6,961 bases of DNA. It comes from Candidatus Hydrogenedentes bacterium UBA2224. GTDB lineage: Bacteria > Hydrogenedentota > Hydrogenedentia > Hydrogenedentales > SLHB01. The translations under genes were made by a program, and so were the position numbers. The stretch is from contig DDYW01000030.1 of assembly GCA_002348185.1 (NCBI GenBank), forward strand, positions 28,213 to 35,173. The letters run 5' to 3'. Shown here in pieces: positions 1 through 6,961 of this stretch; positions within the stretch are counted from its first letter, which is position 1; the number at the start of each line of letters is the position of its first letter. A model generated the notes under the pieces. It saw nothing but the letters and a program-made list of their open reading frames with translations. It was not told the DNA's origin and did not search any database.

Positions 1-24
1 CTACGTGTCCCCGTTCGAATGACC

Positions 25-55
25 GGTGAGGGCGCCGGCCCCGCACGGCCTCACC
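25..55. other. GC-rich hairpin, possible terminator of an upstream gene
   Basis: GGTGAGG (25-31) pairs perfectly with CCTCACC (49-55). Inside it CCG (35-37) can pair with CGG (46-48), leaving a short apical loop and a small bulge. The downstream strand continues CGCCTTCCTT, pyrimidine-rich but not a true T-tract, so this is at best a weak intrinsic terminator. It begins three bases after a TGA at 20-22, as expected if an upstream + strand gene ended there. It could instead be structure within an untranslated leader. Confidence 0.3.
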
Positions 56-63
56 CGCCTTCC

Positions 64-93
64 TTGACGTCCCCGCACGACTTCTGTTCCAAT
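64..93 (+). promoter_or_regulatory. Weak sigma-70-like promoter candidate for gene 1
   Basis: TTGACG at 64-69 matches five of six bases of the -35 consensus. TCCAAT at 88-93 matches four of six bases of the -10 consensus after an 18-base spacer. Transcription would start near base 100 and leave a leader of about 100 bases before the ATG at 203. In DNA this GC-rich such matches arise easily, and promoter preferences in the likely phyla are poorly defined, so this is only a candidate. Confidence 0.2.
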
Positions 94-187
94 GCCATGT
101 GGCGAAATCAGTACGAAAGCGTGCGCCTCGGCCCGCCATTCCATGCCGGCGTGAGCGGGCGCGCGGCCGGTTTGACCCGAACAACCT

Positions 188-194
188 GAGGGGG
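188..194 (+). promoter_or_regulatory. Shine-Dalgarno sequence of gene 1
   Basis: GAGGGGG lies eight bases upstream of the ATG at 203, a near-ideal spacing. It decides the start: the in-frame GTG at 194 begins on the last base of this motif and so cannot be served by it. The ATG start gives a protein three residues shorter than the GTG start, with the arginine at position 2 directly ahead of the signal-peptide core. Confidence 0.7.
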
Positions 195-202
195 TGCGTG
201 CC

Positions 203-3200
203 ATGCGAGGTATTCTGTCCGGCCTGATGGTCATTGGGTCTGTCGCGTTTTCCTGGCATGCGTTTGCCCAATCGGCCGAACCCTGGCAGGCAAGCTACGC
301 CGGGGAAGACGCCGCCGGCCAGCATGTCATCGCGTTGTGGAACTTCGACGAATCCGGAGACACGATCGCCGATGCCTCCGGCAACAACCACACTGGCACG
401 CTCCAGGGCGTCGTGTGGCGTCCGGACGGCCGCTTTGGCGGTTGCATAGAGTCCTTTCCGGGATGGCCCGTCGAGGATGTGCGGCACGCGGTGCAGATCA
501 ACAATGCCCCGTCGCTCTCTCCGCAGGGCGCATTCACCGTGGAGATGTGGCTGTGCCCCGCCGAAGCCTTCGAAGGCTACGACGAGGCCTTTATTGTCGA
601 CAAAAAGTACGTCGCTCATACCGACTACCAGTGGGTGCTCGAGAAGCCCGATGCGCTTGGACACCGGCGCATGCGCCTGTCTCTCGGGTTTGGGACGGGG
701 TCTGAAACCTGGTGGTCCTCGGAATCCGCGGCGTTTCCAAAAGACACCTGGGCGCACATCGCTTTCTCCTACGACGGCGCCGGTACCGTTCACTTCATGC
801 ACAATGGCCGCTCGCTGGGCAAAACAAGCAAACCCGGACTCGGCAGCATCTCTCCGGGAGACCATTTTCTGTCCCTGGGCGATCGCGTCGGCAGCTATTA
901 CCACGGATTCCCCGGGCGGATGGACGAGATCCGCATCACGCAGGGTGTGCGCGAGTTCCGCCCCCTGACTGTCGCGGCCGAACACCCCCGAAGCGCCTAC
1001 CTGCGGATGGAACCCGCGCCGCAGCTCCAGTTCCGGTTAACCAACATGCGCCGGGACAGCCTGGCGGGCGCCAGCGCGACCGTCAGCGTGCCGGGCATGC
1101 CCGGCCAGACGTATCCCGTCCCCGAGCTGGCCGCGGGCGCGTCGCATCTCCTCGAATTCGCCTTTGACACCCGCCTGCGACCCGGCGTCTACCCCGTGAC
1201 TCTGGAATGCCGCCTGGGCGACGCGGCGGACGAGTGGAGCAGCCGCGAATCGTTCGAGGTCACCCTCGTTCCCCGCAGACCGCCGTTCCGGATGCCCGTG
1301 GTCATGTGGGGGATCGGCGGCGTGGAATCGGTCACGGAGAATCTCCCCGCGCTCAAGGACATCGGGTTCACCCACTGCCTGGGATTGCGCTGCAACTTCC
1401 CGACGATCTGGGACGCCGGCGCGCCCGTCACCGCCGTCAACGACCAGGAACTCGAAGCCAGCCGTCGCATGCTCGACCAGGCCCTCGTGAACGATCTGGG
1501 CATCGTGATCAGTCTGGGCCTCGGGCATTGGCTGGAAAACAAACCGGAGCTGCTGCGCCACGACCGCCGGGGCCAGCCCTACGAACGGCCCAACATCTGC
1601 TGCAACTTCCCCGAACTGGCGCCATTCGCGCAGAATGTCGGCGCCTCGGTCGCGCAGACGTTCGGAGCCTTCCCCGCCTTCAACGCCGCCCTCATCAACA
1701 CCGAGGTGCGTGACGGAACGCAACTGTGTTTTCACGACCACGACCGGGCGCTGTACCGCGCGAAGACCGGCAAGGAAATCCCGGACGCCGCCGCCCGCAA
1801 GAATGGCGTCTCATTTGCCGGCATCGAGGGGTTTCCTGCATCCCGCGTGATTCCGGACGACGATGACCTGCTGCAGTTCTTCCGCTGGTTCTGGCGCGAG
1901 GGCGACGGCTGGAACGCATTTCATTCCGCGATCAACAACGGCCTGAAATCCACCGGGCGCGCTGATTTTTGGACCTTTTTCGACCCGGCGGTACGCGTCC
2001 CGGCCCTGTGGGGCAGCGGGGGCAACGTCGATTTCCTCTCGCACTGGACCTACAGCTACCCCGACCCGATCCGGATCGGCCTGACCGCCGACGAGCTCTT
2101 CGCCATGGCCAACGGCGGCCCGGAAGGCCAGGACGTGATGAAAATGACCCAGATCATCTGGTACCGGTCGCAGACCGCGCCCCTCGCTGAGGCGAGCAGC
2201 CCCGCCGGCGCCGCGTCGCCCTGGGAAGACCGCGACCCCGACGCCAATTACATCACCATCGCCCCCATGCATCTGAAGGAAGCCTTCTGGACCAAGGTGG
2301 CCCGCCCCGTCAAGGGCATCATGTACCATGGGTGGCAGTCGCTGGTTCCGACCGAGGGCGCCTCGGTCTACCGCTTCACCCACCCGGAAACGCGCTACGC
2401 CCTCAAAGAACTCATCGCCGACGTGGTCCAGCCTCTGGGGCCCAGCCTGCTCCAGGTACCCGCCGCGCCCGCGGACGTGGCGTTCCTGGAGAGTTTCACC
2501 TCGGCCATGTTCGCCGGCCGGGGCACCTACGGCTGGGGCGGCTCCTGGGGCGGCGACGCCTACCATGTGCTGCTCTACGCCCGCCTGCAACCCGAAATCG
2601 TCTACGAAGAAACCATTATGAAAACCGGCCTGGATGCCTACCGCGTCCTCGTGATGGCGGATTGCGACGTCCTGCCCGCGCCGGTGGCCGAACGCGTCCT
2701 GGCCTTCCAGCAGGCCGGCGGCATCATCGTTGGCGACGAGCGGTTGTGCCCCGCGATCCGTCCCGATGTCCTCCTGAGTGTCTATGAGCGCACAAAACAG
2801 GCCGATGCCGACAAGCAGGCGCTGCTGGAGCGCGCACAACAGCTCCGCGAACAGCTCGGCGAGCGGTACCGGCCGTACGTGGACTCCTCGGTGGCCGAAG
2901 CCATGCCCTACCGCCGCGCGTACGGTCCGTCAGACTATATCTTCGCCATCAACGACCGCCGCGAATTCGGCCCGTATGTAGGGCATCACGGTCTGGTCAT
3001 GGAAAACGGCCTGCCCGCAAGCGCCCAGTTCACCGTCAACCGCGCCGCCGGGTTCGTTTATGACCTTCTCGAACACCGTCCGGTGGCCGTGGAAAGCGAC
3101 GGCAGCGTGCTCCGCATTCCTGTCGAGATCGAACCGGGCGGCGGGCGCCTCTGGCTGATCACCGAAAACGCCATCCACGGACTGCACATCGAGGCCCCGG

Positions 3201-3472
3201 CGGAGGCGGTCCCCGGTCAGGACCTCGCCGTTTCGGTCGCCGTAACGGATGCAACCGGCGCGCCCGTGAAGGCCGTCGTGCCCATCGAGCTCGACCTGCG
3301 CGACCCGGACGGAAAACGCGCCGAATTCAGCGGTTACTACGGCGCCCCGGACGGTCGTCTGTCCGTCACGTTCACACCCGCCGTCAACGACACGCCGGGG
3401 ATGTGGACGATTGAGGCGCGGGAACTGGCGTCGGGTATCGTGACCCGCTCCTATTTCCGCCTGGCGGAATAG
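203..3472 (+). CDS. Secreted LamG / GH42-like barrel / GATase-like multidomain protein
   Basis: This is a complete 1,089-residue exported protein that I cannot assign to a named enzyme. Residues 1-22 form a signal peptide (hydrophobic core, probable cleavage AFA|Q). Residues 41-250 look like a LamG/concanavalin-type jelly roll: LWNFDE near 45, FTVEMW at 111, DTWAHIAFSYDG at 181, GRMDEIRI at 238. An Ig-like module spans about 273-360. From M364 a TIM-barrel-like region begins with MPVVMWGIGG, has INTEVRD at 498-504 (E501 a possible acid/base) and a probable last strand at 703-711 (VKGIMYHGW). Residues about 785-850 resemble the glutamine-amidotransferase fold of the beta-galactosidase trimerisation domain (AYRVLVMADCD at 812, AGGIIVGDE at 838). 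A helical insert (860-890), a GH42-type beta segment (FVYDLLEHRPV from 951) and an Ig/macroglobulin-like domain (994-1089) follow. The likely role is extracellular or periplasmic carbohydrate binding or hydrolysis. I could not place the catalytic nucleophile, so activity is uncertain. Confidence 0.9.
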   Translation: MRGILSGLMVIGSVAFSWHAFAQSAEPWQASYAGEDAAGQHVIALWNFDESGDTIADASGNNHTGTLQGVVWRPDGRFGGCIESFPGWPVEDVRHAVQINNAPSLSPQGAFTVEMWLCPAEAFEGYDEAFIVDKKYVAHTDYQWVLEKPDALGHRRMRLSLGFGTGSETWWSSESAAFPKDTWAHIAFSYDGAGTVHFMHNGRSLGKTSKPGLGSISPGDHFLSLGDRVGSYYHGFPGRMDEIRITQGVREFRPLTVAAEHPRSAYLRMEPAPQLQFRLTNMRRDSLAGASATVSVPGMPGQTYPVPELAAGASHLLEFAFDTRLRPGVYPVTLECRLGDAADEWSSRESFEVTLVPRRPPFRMPVVMWGIGGVESVTENLPALKDIGFTHCLGLRCNFPTIWDAGAPVTAVNDQELEASRRMLDQALVNDLGIVISLGLGHWLENKPELLRHDRRGQPYERPNICCNFPELAPFAQNVGASVAQTFGAFPAFNAALINTEVRDGTQLCFHDHDRALYRAKTGKEIPDAAARKNGVSFAGIEGFPASRVIPDDDDLLQFFRWFWREGDGWNAFHSAINNGLKSTGRADFWTFFDPAVRVPALWGSGGNVDFLSHWTYSYPDPIRIGLTADELFAMANGGPEGQDVMKMTQIIWYRSQTAPLAEASSPAGAASPWEDRDPDANYITIAPMHLKEAFWTKVARPVKGIMYHGWQSLVPTEGASVYRFTHPETRYALKELIADVVQPLGPSLLQVPAAPADVAFLESFTSAMFAGRGTYGWGGSWGGDAYHVLLYARLQPEIVYEETIMKTGLDAYRVLVMADCDVLPAPVAERVLAFQQAGGIIVGDERLCPAIRPDVLLSVYERTKQADADKQALLERAQQLREQLGERYRPYVDSSVAEAMPYRRAYGPSDYIFAINDRREFGPYVGHHGLVMENGLPASAQFTVNRAAGFVYDLLEHRPVAVESDGSVLRIPVEIEPGGGRLWLITENAIHGLHIEAPAEAVPGQDLAVSVAVTDATGAPVKAVVPIELDLRDPDGKRAEFSGYYGAPDGRLSVTFTPAVNDTPGMWTIEARELASGIVTRSYFRLAE

Positions 3473-3489
3473 CGCGCCGCAGGATCCGC

Positions 3490-3523
3490 GAGGCCCCGGG
3501 GCCCCGTTCGAACTTCCGGCCTC
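3490..3523. repeat. Inverted repeats and palindromes in the spacer after gene 1
   Basis: The 176-base spacer between the genes starts with unusual symmetry 17 bases after the stop of gene 1. GAGGCC (3490-3495) can pair with GGCCTC (3518-3523). Within this arm pair lie the perfect palindromes GGCCCCGGGGCC (3492-3503) and GTTCGAAC (3506-3513). No T-tract follows, so a classical intrinsic terminator is doubtful. It may be a mRNA 3'-end or processing structure, a protein-binding site, or chance in GC-rich DNA. The rest of the spacer, to 3638, shows no convincing promoter or small gene. Confidence 0.35.
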
Positions 3524-3638
3524 CAATGGGGTCATAAGCGTCAGAATGCCGCGTGCCGGTTCCCCTGAGCCTCACTGCGGGTGGAATCTCGCATGGGTTC
3601 GGCAGAGAATAGGCCAATGCTTGATGCGGGTCGATCAT

Positions 3639-3644
3639 GGGAGG
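3639..3644 (+). promoter_or_regulatory. Shine-Dalgarno sequence of gene 2
   Basis: GGGAGG precedes two adjacent in-frame ATG codons, at 3649 (spacing four bases) and 3652 (spacing seven bases). The second has the more usual spacing, and the first adds only one methionine. A further in-frame ATG at 3637 overlaps this motif, so it cannot be the start that the motif serves. Confidence 0.7.
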
Positions 3645-3648
3645 CAAG

Positions 3649-6600
3649 ATGATGAAGACGCTACTGGGCCGGGTCACGAAAGGTGCGGTGCTGCTGTGCG
3701 CCGCGATGCTCACTGTTGCGGGTGCGGCCGCGCAGGACCTCGACTTCCTCGAACGCTTCGCGCTGGCCGAAAACCGTGAGGAGGCGCTCAAAGAACTCGT
3801 GCCGGGCACCCGGGACTATTTCTTCTTCCATTGCCTGCACTACCAGAATACGGGCAAGCTCGACGAGGCCGACACGGTCCTCCAGGCCTGGTACCGGATG
3901 GATGAGAACTCCCCCGGACTCGATGAGATGCGCAACCGGCAGGCCCTCCTGCGATACGGCGAACAGCCTGAGCTCACCCTGGAATACCTGCGCCAGAAGC
4001 TTGGTCTCCATTTCAACCATGAACGCGAGGTTGCGGGCGCGGAATCCGGCCTGCCCACGGCGCTCGATCCCACCCTCATCTCCCGCGCCACGCTCACCCA
4101 ACGGGCACTCGCCATCCACGACGGCCGCCTGGACGGATTCGAGGACGCCGCCCTGGACTGGCTCATCGAACAGGAACTCAGCGGCCCGGTGCTGCGCGAA
4201 TGCCTCACCCGGCTCACGCGGCCCGATATCGAGCATCTGCCTCGCCTGGTGTTCGCCGAGCTTCAGGCCGAAGGCAGCGGCGGGTTTGGCTCGCTGCCCA
4301 TCCACCCGAACCTCCTGCTCGCCCAGCTCGATGAGCTGCTTGCGCTCCAGCCCGATCTCCTCAACAATGGCGATTTCGTCAGCGTGTACCTCGCGAAACT
4401 CGCCCCGGGCGCCGACGAGAACTGGCCGGTCGATCCGGCCGCCAAACAGGCCTGGCTCGACCGGCTGGAGGCCTTTACCAACCGCCTGAGCCCCGCCCAG
4501 AACTCCCTGAAGGCCTGCGTGCTGTACCAGCGCCTGGTCCTTGACCGCACTCTGGGCGTGCGCGACAAGAACCGCTTCATGGCCTATCTCCAGCTTCCCC
4601 GCAACGTGCCCTATATCAGCCGCGATTTCATGAAACGGTCCGAAAACCGGAACTTCGCGGCGGATCTCGAACAGGCCTGCGGCGATTTGCCCCCCATCCG
4701 GGACGATCAGGAGCTCGTACGAGACTATCTCGAACACTTCTTCGTCACGGAGGACTCGCACCAGCCCTACGCCGAGTTCCTCGATGAGCGTTATCTCAAA
4801 CGCGTCTTCGCCGAGACCAAAATCCTCCACGGCATCGGCGACCTGGAAACCTGGGCCGCCTGGCTGACGCCTGGCGATTTCCAGCAGCTCAAGGAACGCG
4901 TGGAGATTAAATTCGACCCCACCAATCGGGAGCAGTACGGCGCGGGCGACCCGGCCAGCGTGAAGGTGTGGACCAAGAACACCGGCACGCTCATCGCACG
5001 CGTCTTCGAAGTGAACACCGATGCCTTCTACCGCCGGCACCAGCGCGAGATCAACACCGATATCGACCTCGACGGGCTCGTCGCCAACGAGGAACAGGTC
5101 TATACGTACGAAGACCCACCCTACCGTAAGGTCCTGCGCACCCTCGAATTCCCGGGCATCGACCACCGCGGCGTCTACGTCATCGAACTCATCGGCAACG
5201 GCAAGAGCAGCCGCGCGATCCTCCGCAAGGGCGCCCTCACCTGTCTCTCGCGCACCAGTACCGCCGGGCAGGTCTTCACCGTGCTGGATGAAAACGGCGC
5301 GGAAGTGAAAAACGCATCCATCTGGATGGCGGGCCACGAGTTCACAGCCGACGACGAGGGCCAGGTCACCCTCCCGTTCAGCACGCAACCCGGCGAGCAG
5401 GTGCTCGTGCTGTCGGACGGCACGTTCTCGGACCTCGCCCGGTTCAGCCACCAGGGGGAAGACTATGCGCTGTCCGCGGGGTTTATCCTCGACCGCGAAT
5501 CGCTCCGCCAGGGCGGCACGGCCCGCGTGGGCGTGCGTTCGGCGCTGTATCTTAACGGCGTTCCCGTGACGCTCTCCGTGCTCGAAGAACCCAAACTCGT
5601 CATCACCTCCACCAGCAACGAGGGCATCACCTCGACCCGCGAGGTGCCTGATTTCGAGCTGTTTGAAGACCGCCTGTCCGTGCACGAATTCCGCGTGCCC
5701 GAGGGCCTGTCGCAGATCGTCTTCTCCCTCACCGCCAAAGTCAAACCTCTGACCAGCCCCGAGCGCGTCGATCTCGCCGCAACCCAAACCGTCACCATTA
5801 ACCAGATCAACATGACGCACAATACCGAATGCGTCTTCCTGACCAGACACGCCGGCGAATACCTCCTCGAACTCTTCGGGAGAACCGGTGAAGCCAAGAG
5901 CGGACGCCCCCTCACCCTCGAGTTGAAACATCGCGATTTCAGAGACACTGTCACGCTGTCGCTCCAGACGGATGCCGCCGGCCGAGCCCGTCTCGGCGCC
6001 CTCACCGGCATCGACTGGCTCCAGGTGGCCTCGCCCGACGGCGCCATGCGCATGTGGAACCTGACCGGCGACGCCGCAACGTACCCGTCTATTCTTCAGG
6101 GCGTATCGGGCGAAACCCTGTATCTGCCCTACACGGGCGATGCGGCCGCGCCTGCACGGACCGAACTGGCCCTCCTCGAATTGCGCGGCGGCTACCAGGC
6201 CGACCGCTTTGCCGCGCTCCGCATCGAAAACGGGCTTATCGCCATCACGGGCCTGGAACCCGGCGACTACGAACTGACCCTCAAAGAGATTCCGCACCAG
6301 ATTGCGGTGCGCGTTACGAAAGGCGACACGCGCCTGGGATACGCCATGGGCGCGTTCCGACGCCTCCAGCAGATTAACGCCGCGCCCGTGCAGGTCACGG
6401 GCATCGAACCCGGGGACGACGCCGTCCGGATTTCCATCGCGAATGCATCGCCCGCAACGCGGGTCCACGTGGTGGCGACCCGGTTTGTCCCGGTCTTCTC
6501 CGAGTTCGCGCGCCTGAGCATTCCCACCGAAAACCCCGGCGCGAACTACGTACCGCCCATCCTGTCGGTCTACACCTCGGAGCGCGCCATCGGAGACGAG

Positions 6601-6961
6601 TACCAGTACATCCTCGACCGCAAATATGCCCGGAAATACCCCGGCGCCTTGCTCGAGCGGCCCGGTCTGCTGCTCAATCCCTGGGCGCTCAAGGAAACCG
6701 AGACGGGCCGCCAGGACGCCGCGGAAGGCGAACCGCCGCAGTCTCAGGCCATGCCGCAAGTACTCGCCGGCGAGGCCGGCGCCGCCGCCGAAGAATGGGG
6801 CGGATTCATGGGTGACGTCGATTACGCCAACCTCGATTTTCTCGGCGGCGAACCTGCCGTCTTCTTGAACCTGGCGCCTGACCAGGACGGCATCGTCACC
6901 ATCCCCCGCGACAAACTGAACGGCCGCCATCACATCCACGTCTTTGCGGCCGACCCGCGCA
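3649..6961 (+). CDS. Large exported alpha-2-macroglobulin-like protein with helical N-terminus (partial, 3' end cut)
   Basis: The frame has no stop from ATG 3649 to the window edge: 1,104 codons and still open. Residues 1-28 form a signal peptide (K3, R8, K11, hydrophobic core, probable cleavage AAA|Q); the C17 context is not a lipobox. Residues about 30-415 are mainly helical, with a TPR-like unit at 57-86 (GKLDEAD). From about 418 the protein is beta-rich. FEVNTDAFY and LDGLVANEE (474-482) lie in the first beta module. A VFTVLDENG segment with a DDEG turn begins at 542. FILDRESLRQGG from 612 resembles the macroglobulin MG3 hallmark TDR-x-x-YRPG. A distinctive ERPGLLLNPW lies at 1003-1012. 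Macroglobulins trap proteases or act as envelope scaffolds; the thioester motif that would mark a trap is not seen and could lie beyond the edge. The assignment rests on motif resemblance, so the family is moderately sure and the gene itself very sure. The opposite strand is also open over 3661-6939, but only because this gene lacks TTA, CTA and TCA codons there. Confidence 0.9.
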   Translation, partial: MMKTLLGRVTKGAVLLCAAMLTVAGAAAQDLDFLERFALAENREEALKELVPGTRDYFFFHCLHYQNTGKLDEADTVLQAWYRMDENSPGLDEMRNRQALLRYGEQPELTLEYLRQKLGLHFNHEREVAGAESGLPTALDPTLISRATLTQRALAIHDGRLDGFEDAALDWLIEQELSGPVLRECLTRLTRPDIEHLPRLVFAELQAEGSGGFGSLPIHPNLLLAQLDELLALQPDLLNNGDFVSVYLAKLAPGADENWPVDPAAKQAWLDRLEAFTNRLSPAQNSLKACVLYQRLVLDRTLGVRDKNRFMAYLQLPRNVPYISRDFMKRSENRNFAADLEQACGDLPPIRDDQELVRDYLEHFFVTEDSHQPYAEFLDERYLKRVFAETKILHGIGDLETWAAWLTPGDFQQLKERVEIKFDPTNREQYGAGDPASVKVWTKNTGTLIARVFEVNTDAFYRRHQREINTDIDLDGLVANEEQVYTYEDPPYRKVLRTLEFPGIDHRGVYVIELIGNGKSSRAILRKGALTCLSRTSTAGQVFTVLDENGAEVKNASIWMAGHEFTADDEGQVTLPFSTQPGEQVLVLSDGTFSDLARFSHQGEDYALSAGFILDRESLRQGGTARVGVRSALYLNGVPVTLSVLEEPKLVITSTSNEGITSTREVPDFELFEDRLSVHEFRVPEGLSQIVFSLTAKVKPLTSPERVDLAATQTVTINQINMTHNTECVFLTRHAGEYLLELFGRTGEAKSGRPLTLELKHRDFRDTVTLSLQTDAAGRARLGALTGIDWLQVASPDGAMRMWNLTGDAATYPSILQGVSGETLYLPYTGDAAAPARTELALLELRGGYQADRFAALRIENGLIAITGLEPGDYELTLKEIPHQIAVRVTKGDTRLGYAMGAFRRLQQINAAPVQVTGIEPGDDAVRISIANASPATRVHVVATRFVPVFSEFARLSIPTENPGANYVPPILSVYTSERAIGDEYQYILDRKYARKYPGALLERPGLLLNPWALKETETGRQDAAEGEPPQSQAMPQVLAGEAGAAAEEWGGFMGDVDYANLDFLGGEPAVFLNLAPDQDGIVTIPRDKLNGRHHIHVFAADPR

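Larger units (their letters stand above)
1..202. other. Leader region upstream of gene 1, no convincing gene
   Basis: This stretch contains no reading frame I would call a gene. On the + strand one frame ends early at a TGA (20-22; last codons read YVSPFE). Another is open from base 1 to a TGA at 187-189, but its translation is dominated by Pro, Gly, Arg and Ser and its third positions are mixed, unlike the strongly GC-biased genes downstream. A minus-strand frame running from 234 to 1 overlaps the start of gene 1 and looks like chance. The 3' end of an upstream gene could lie in the first bases, most plausibly ending at 20-22 just before the hairpin at 25-55, but the window does not settle this. 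Confidence 0.5.

Noticed and set aside
1..234. A 77-codon minus-strand frame over the leader
   Set aside because: It overlaps the start and Shine-Dalgarno sequence of gene 1, is rich in Arg, Gly, Ala and Pro, and has no recognisable domain or convincing start signal.
254..268. A sigma-54-like TGGCATG...TTGC pattern
   Set aside because: The spacing is one base short of the consensus and the motif lies inside the signal-peptide coding sequence of gene 1.
1811..2839. A 342-codon minus-strand frame inside gene 1
   Set aside because: It lies entirely within the well-supported + strand gene and has Gly/Val/Asp-rich shadow composition. Long antisense frames are expected under strong GC codon bias.
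3688..3702. Possible lipoprotein signal around Cys17 of gene 2
   Set aside because: The residue before the cysteine is leucine, whereas a lipobox needs Gly, Ala or Ser. A standard cleavage site AAA|Q follows at residue 28.
3683..4489. A 268-codon + strand frame overlapping the start of gene 2
   Set aside because: It is out of frame with gene 2 and its translation is dominated by Ser, Arg, Pro and Thr, typical of a shifted frame in GC-rich DNA. Gene 2 has the signal peptide and Shine-Dalgarno sequence.
3661..6939. A 1,092-codon open frame on the minus strand opposite gene 2
   Set aside because: Its codons are exact reverse complements of gene 2 codons, so it stays open only because gene 2 avoids TTA, CTA and TCA. 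It ends where gene 2 uses CTA (3661-3663). The + strand frame has a Shine-Dalgarno sequence, a signal peptide and coherent domains; the minus frame has none of these.
1..6961. CRISPR arrays, tRNA or rRNA genes, insertion sequences, phage or defence genes
   Set aside because: I saw no regularly spaced repeats, no cloverleaf or rRNA-like stretches, no terminal inverted repeats flanking a transposase, and no defence-type motifs. Two long genes fill almost the whole window.

Overview
The window holds two large same-strand genes, both encoding exported multidomain proteins, in GC-rich DNA (by eye well above 60% G+C, with strong G/C bias at third codon positions). Secreted proteins of about 1,100 residues that join LamG-type lectin folds, Ig-like modules, glycoside-hydrolase-like barrels and alpha-2-macroglobulin-like domains are typical of Planctomycetota, Verrucomicrobiota/Lentisphaerota or Candidatus Hydrogenedentota, often from metagenomes. 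That placement is inferred from style; the window has no phylogenetic marker.

Layout. Bases 1-202 are a leader without a convincing gene. They hold a GC-rich hairpin at 25-55, a weak promoter-like pair at 64-93 and a Shine-Dalgarno sequence at 188-194. Gene 1 (203-3472, +) is complete. It encodes a signal peptide, a LamG/concanavalin-like domain, an Ig-like module, a GH42-like TIM barrel, a glutamine-amidotransferase-like (beta-galactosidase trimerisation-type) domain, a helical insert and a C-terminal Ig/macroglobulin-like domain. A 176-base spacer (3473-3648) carries short palindromes and ends in a strong Shine-Dalgarno sequence. Gene 2 (3649 to beyond 6961, +) is open at the right edge. 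It encodes a signal peptide, about 390 residues of mostly helical, TPR-like sequence, and then a series of beta-rich domains with alpha-2-macroglobulin-like features. Its antisense strand also stays open for 1,092 codons, but that reading frame is a codon-bias artefact.

How they might work together: both products are predicted to leave the cytoplasm, and both contain macroglobulin/Ig-like beta domains. Gene 1 looks able to bind and perhaps process a carbohydrate. Gene 2 looks like a large envelope or periplasmic scaffold or macroglobulin-type protein. Co-orientation and the modest gap allow co-expression but do not prove it. I see no RNA gene, CRISPR array, mobile element or phage feature.
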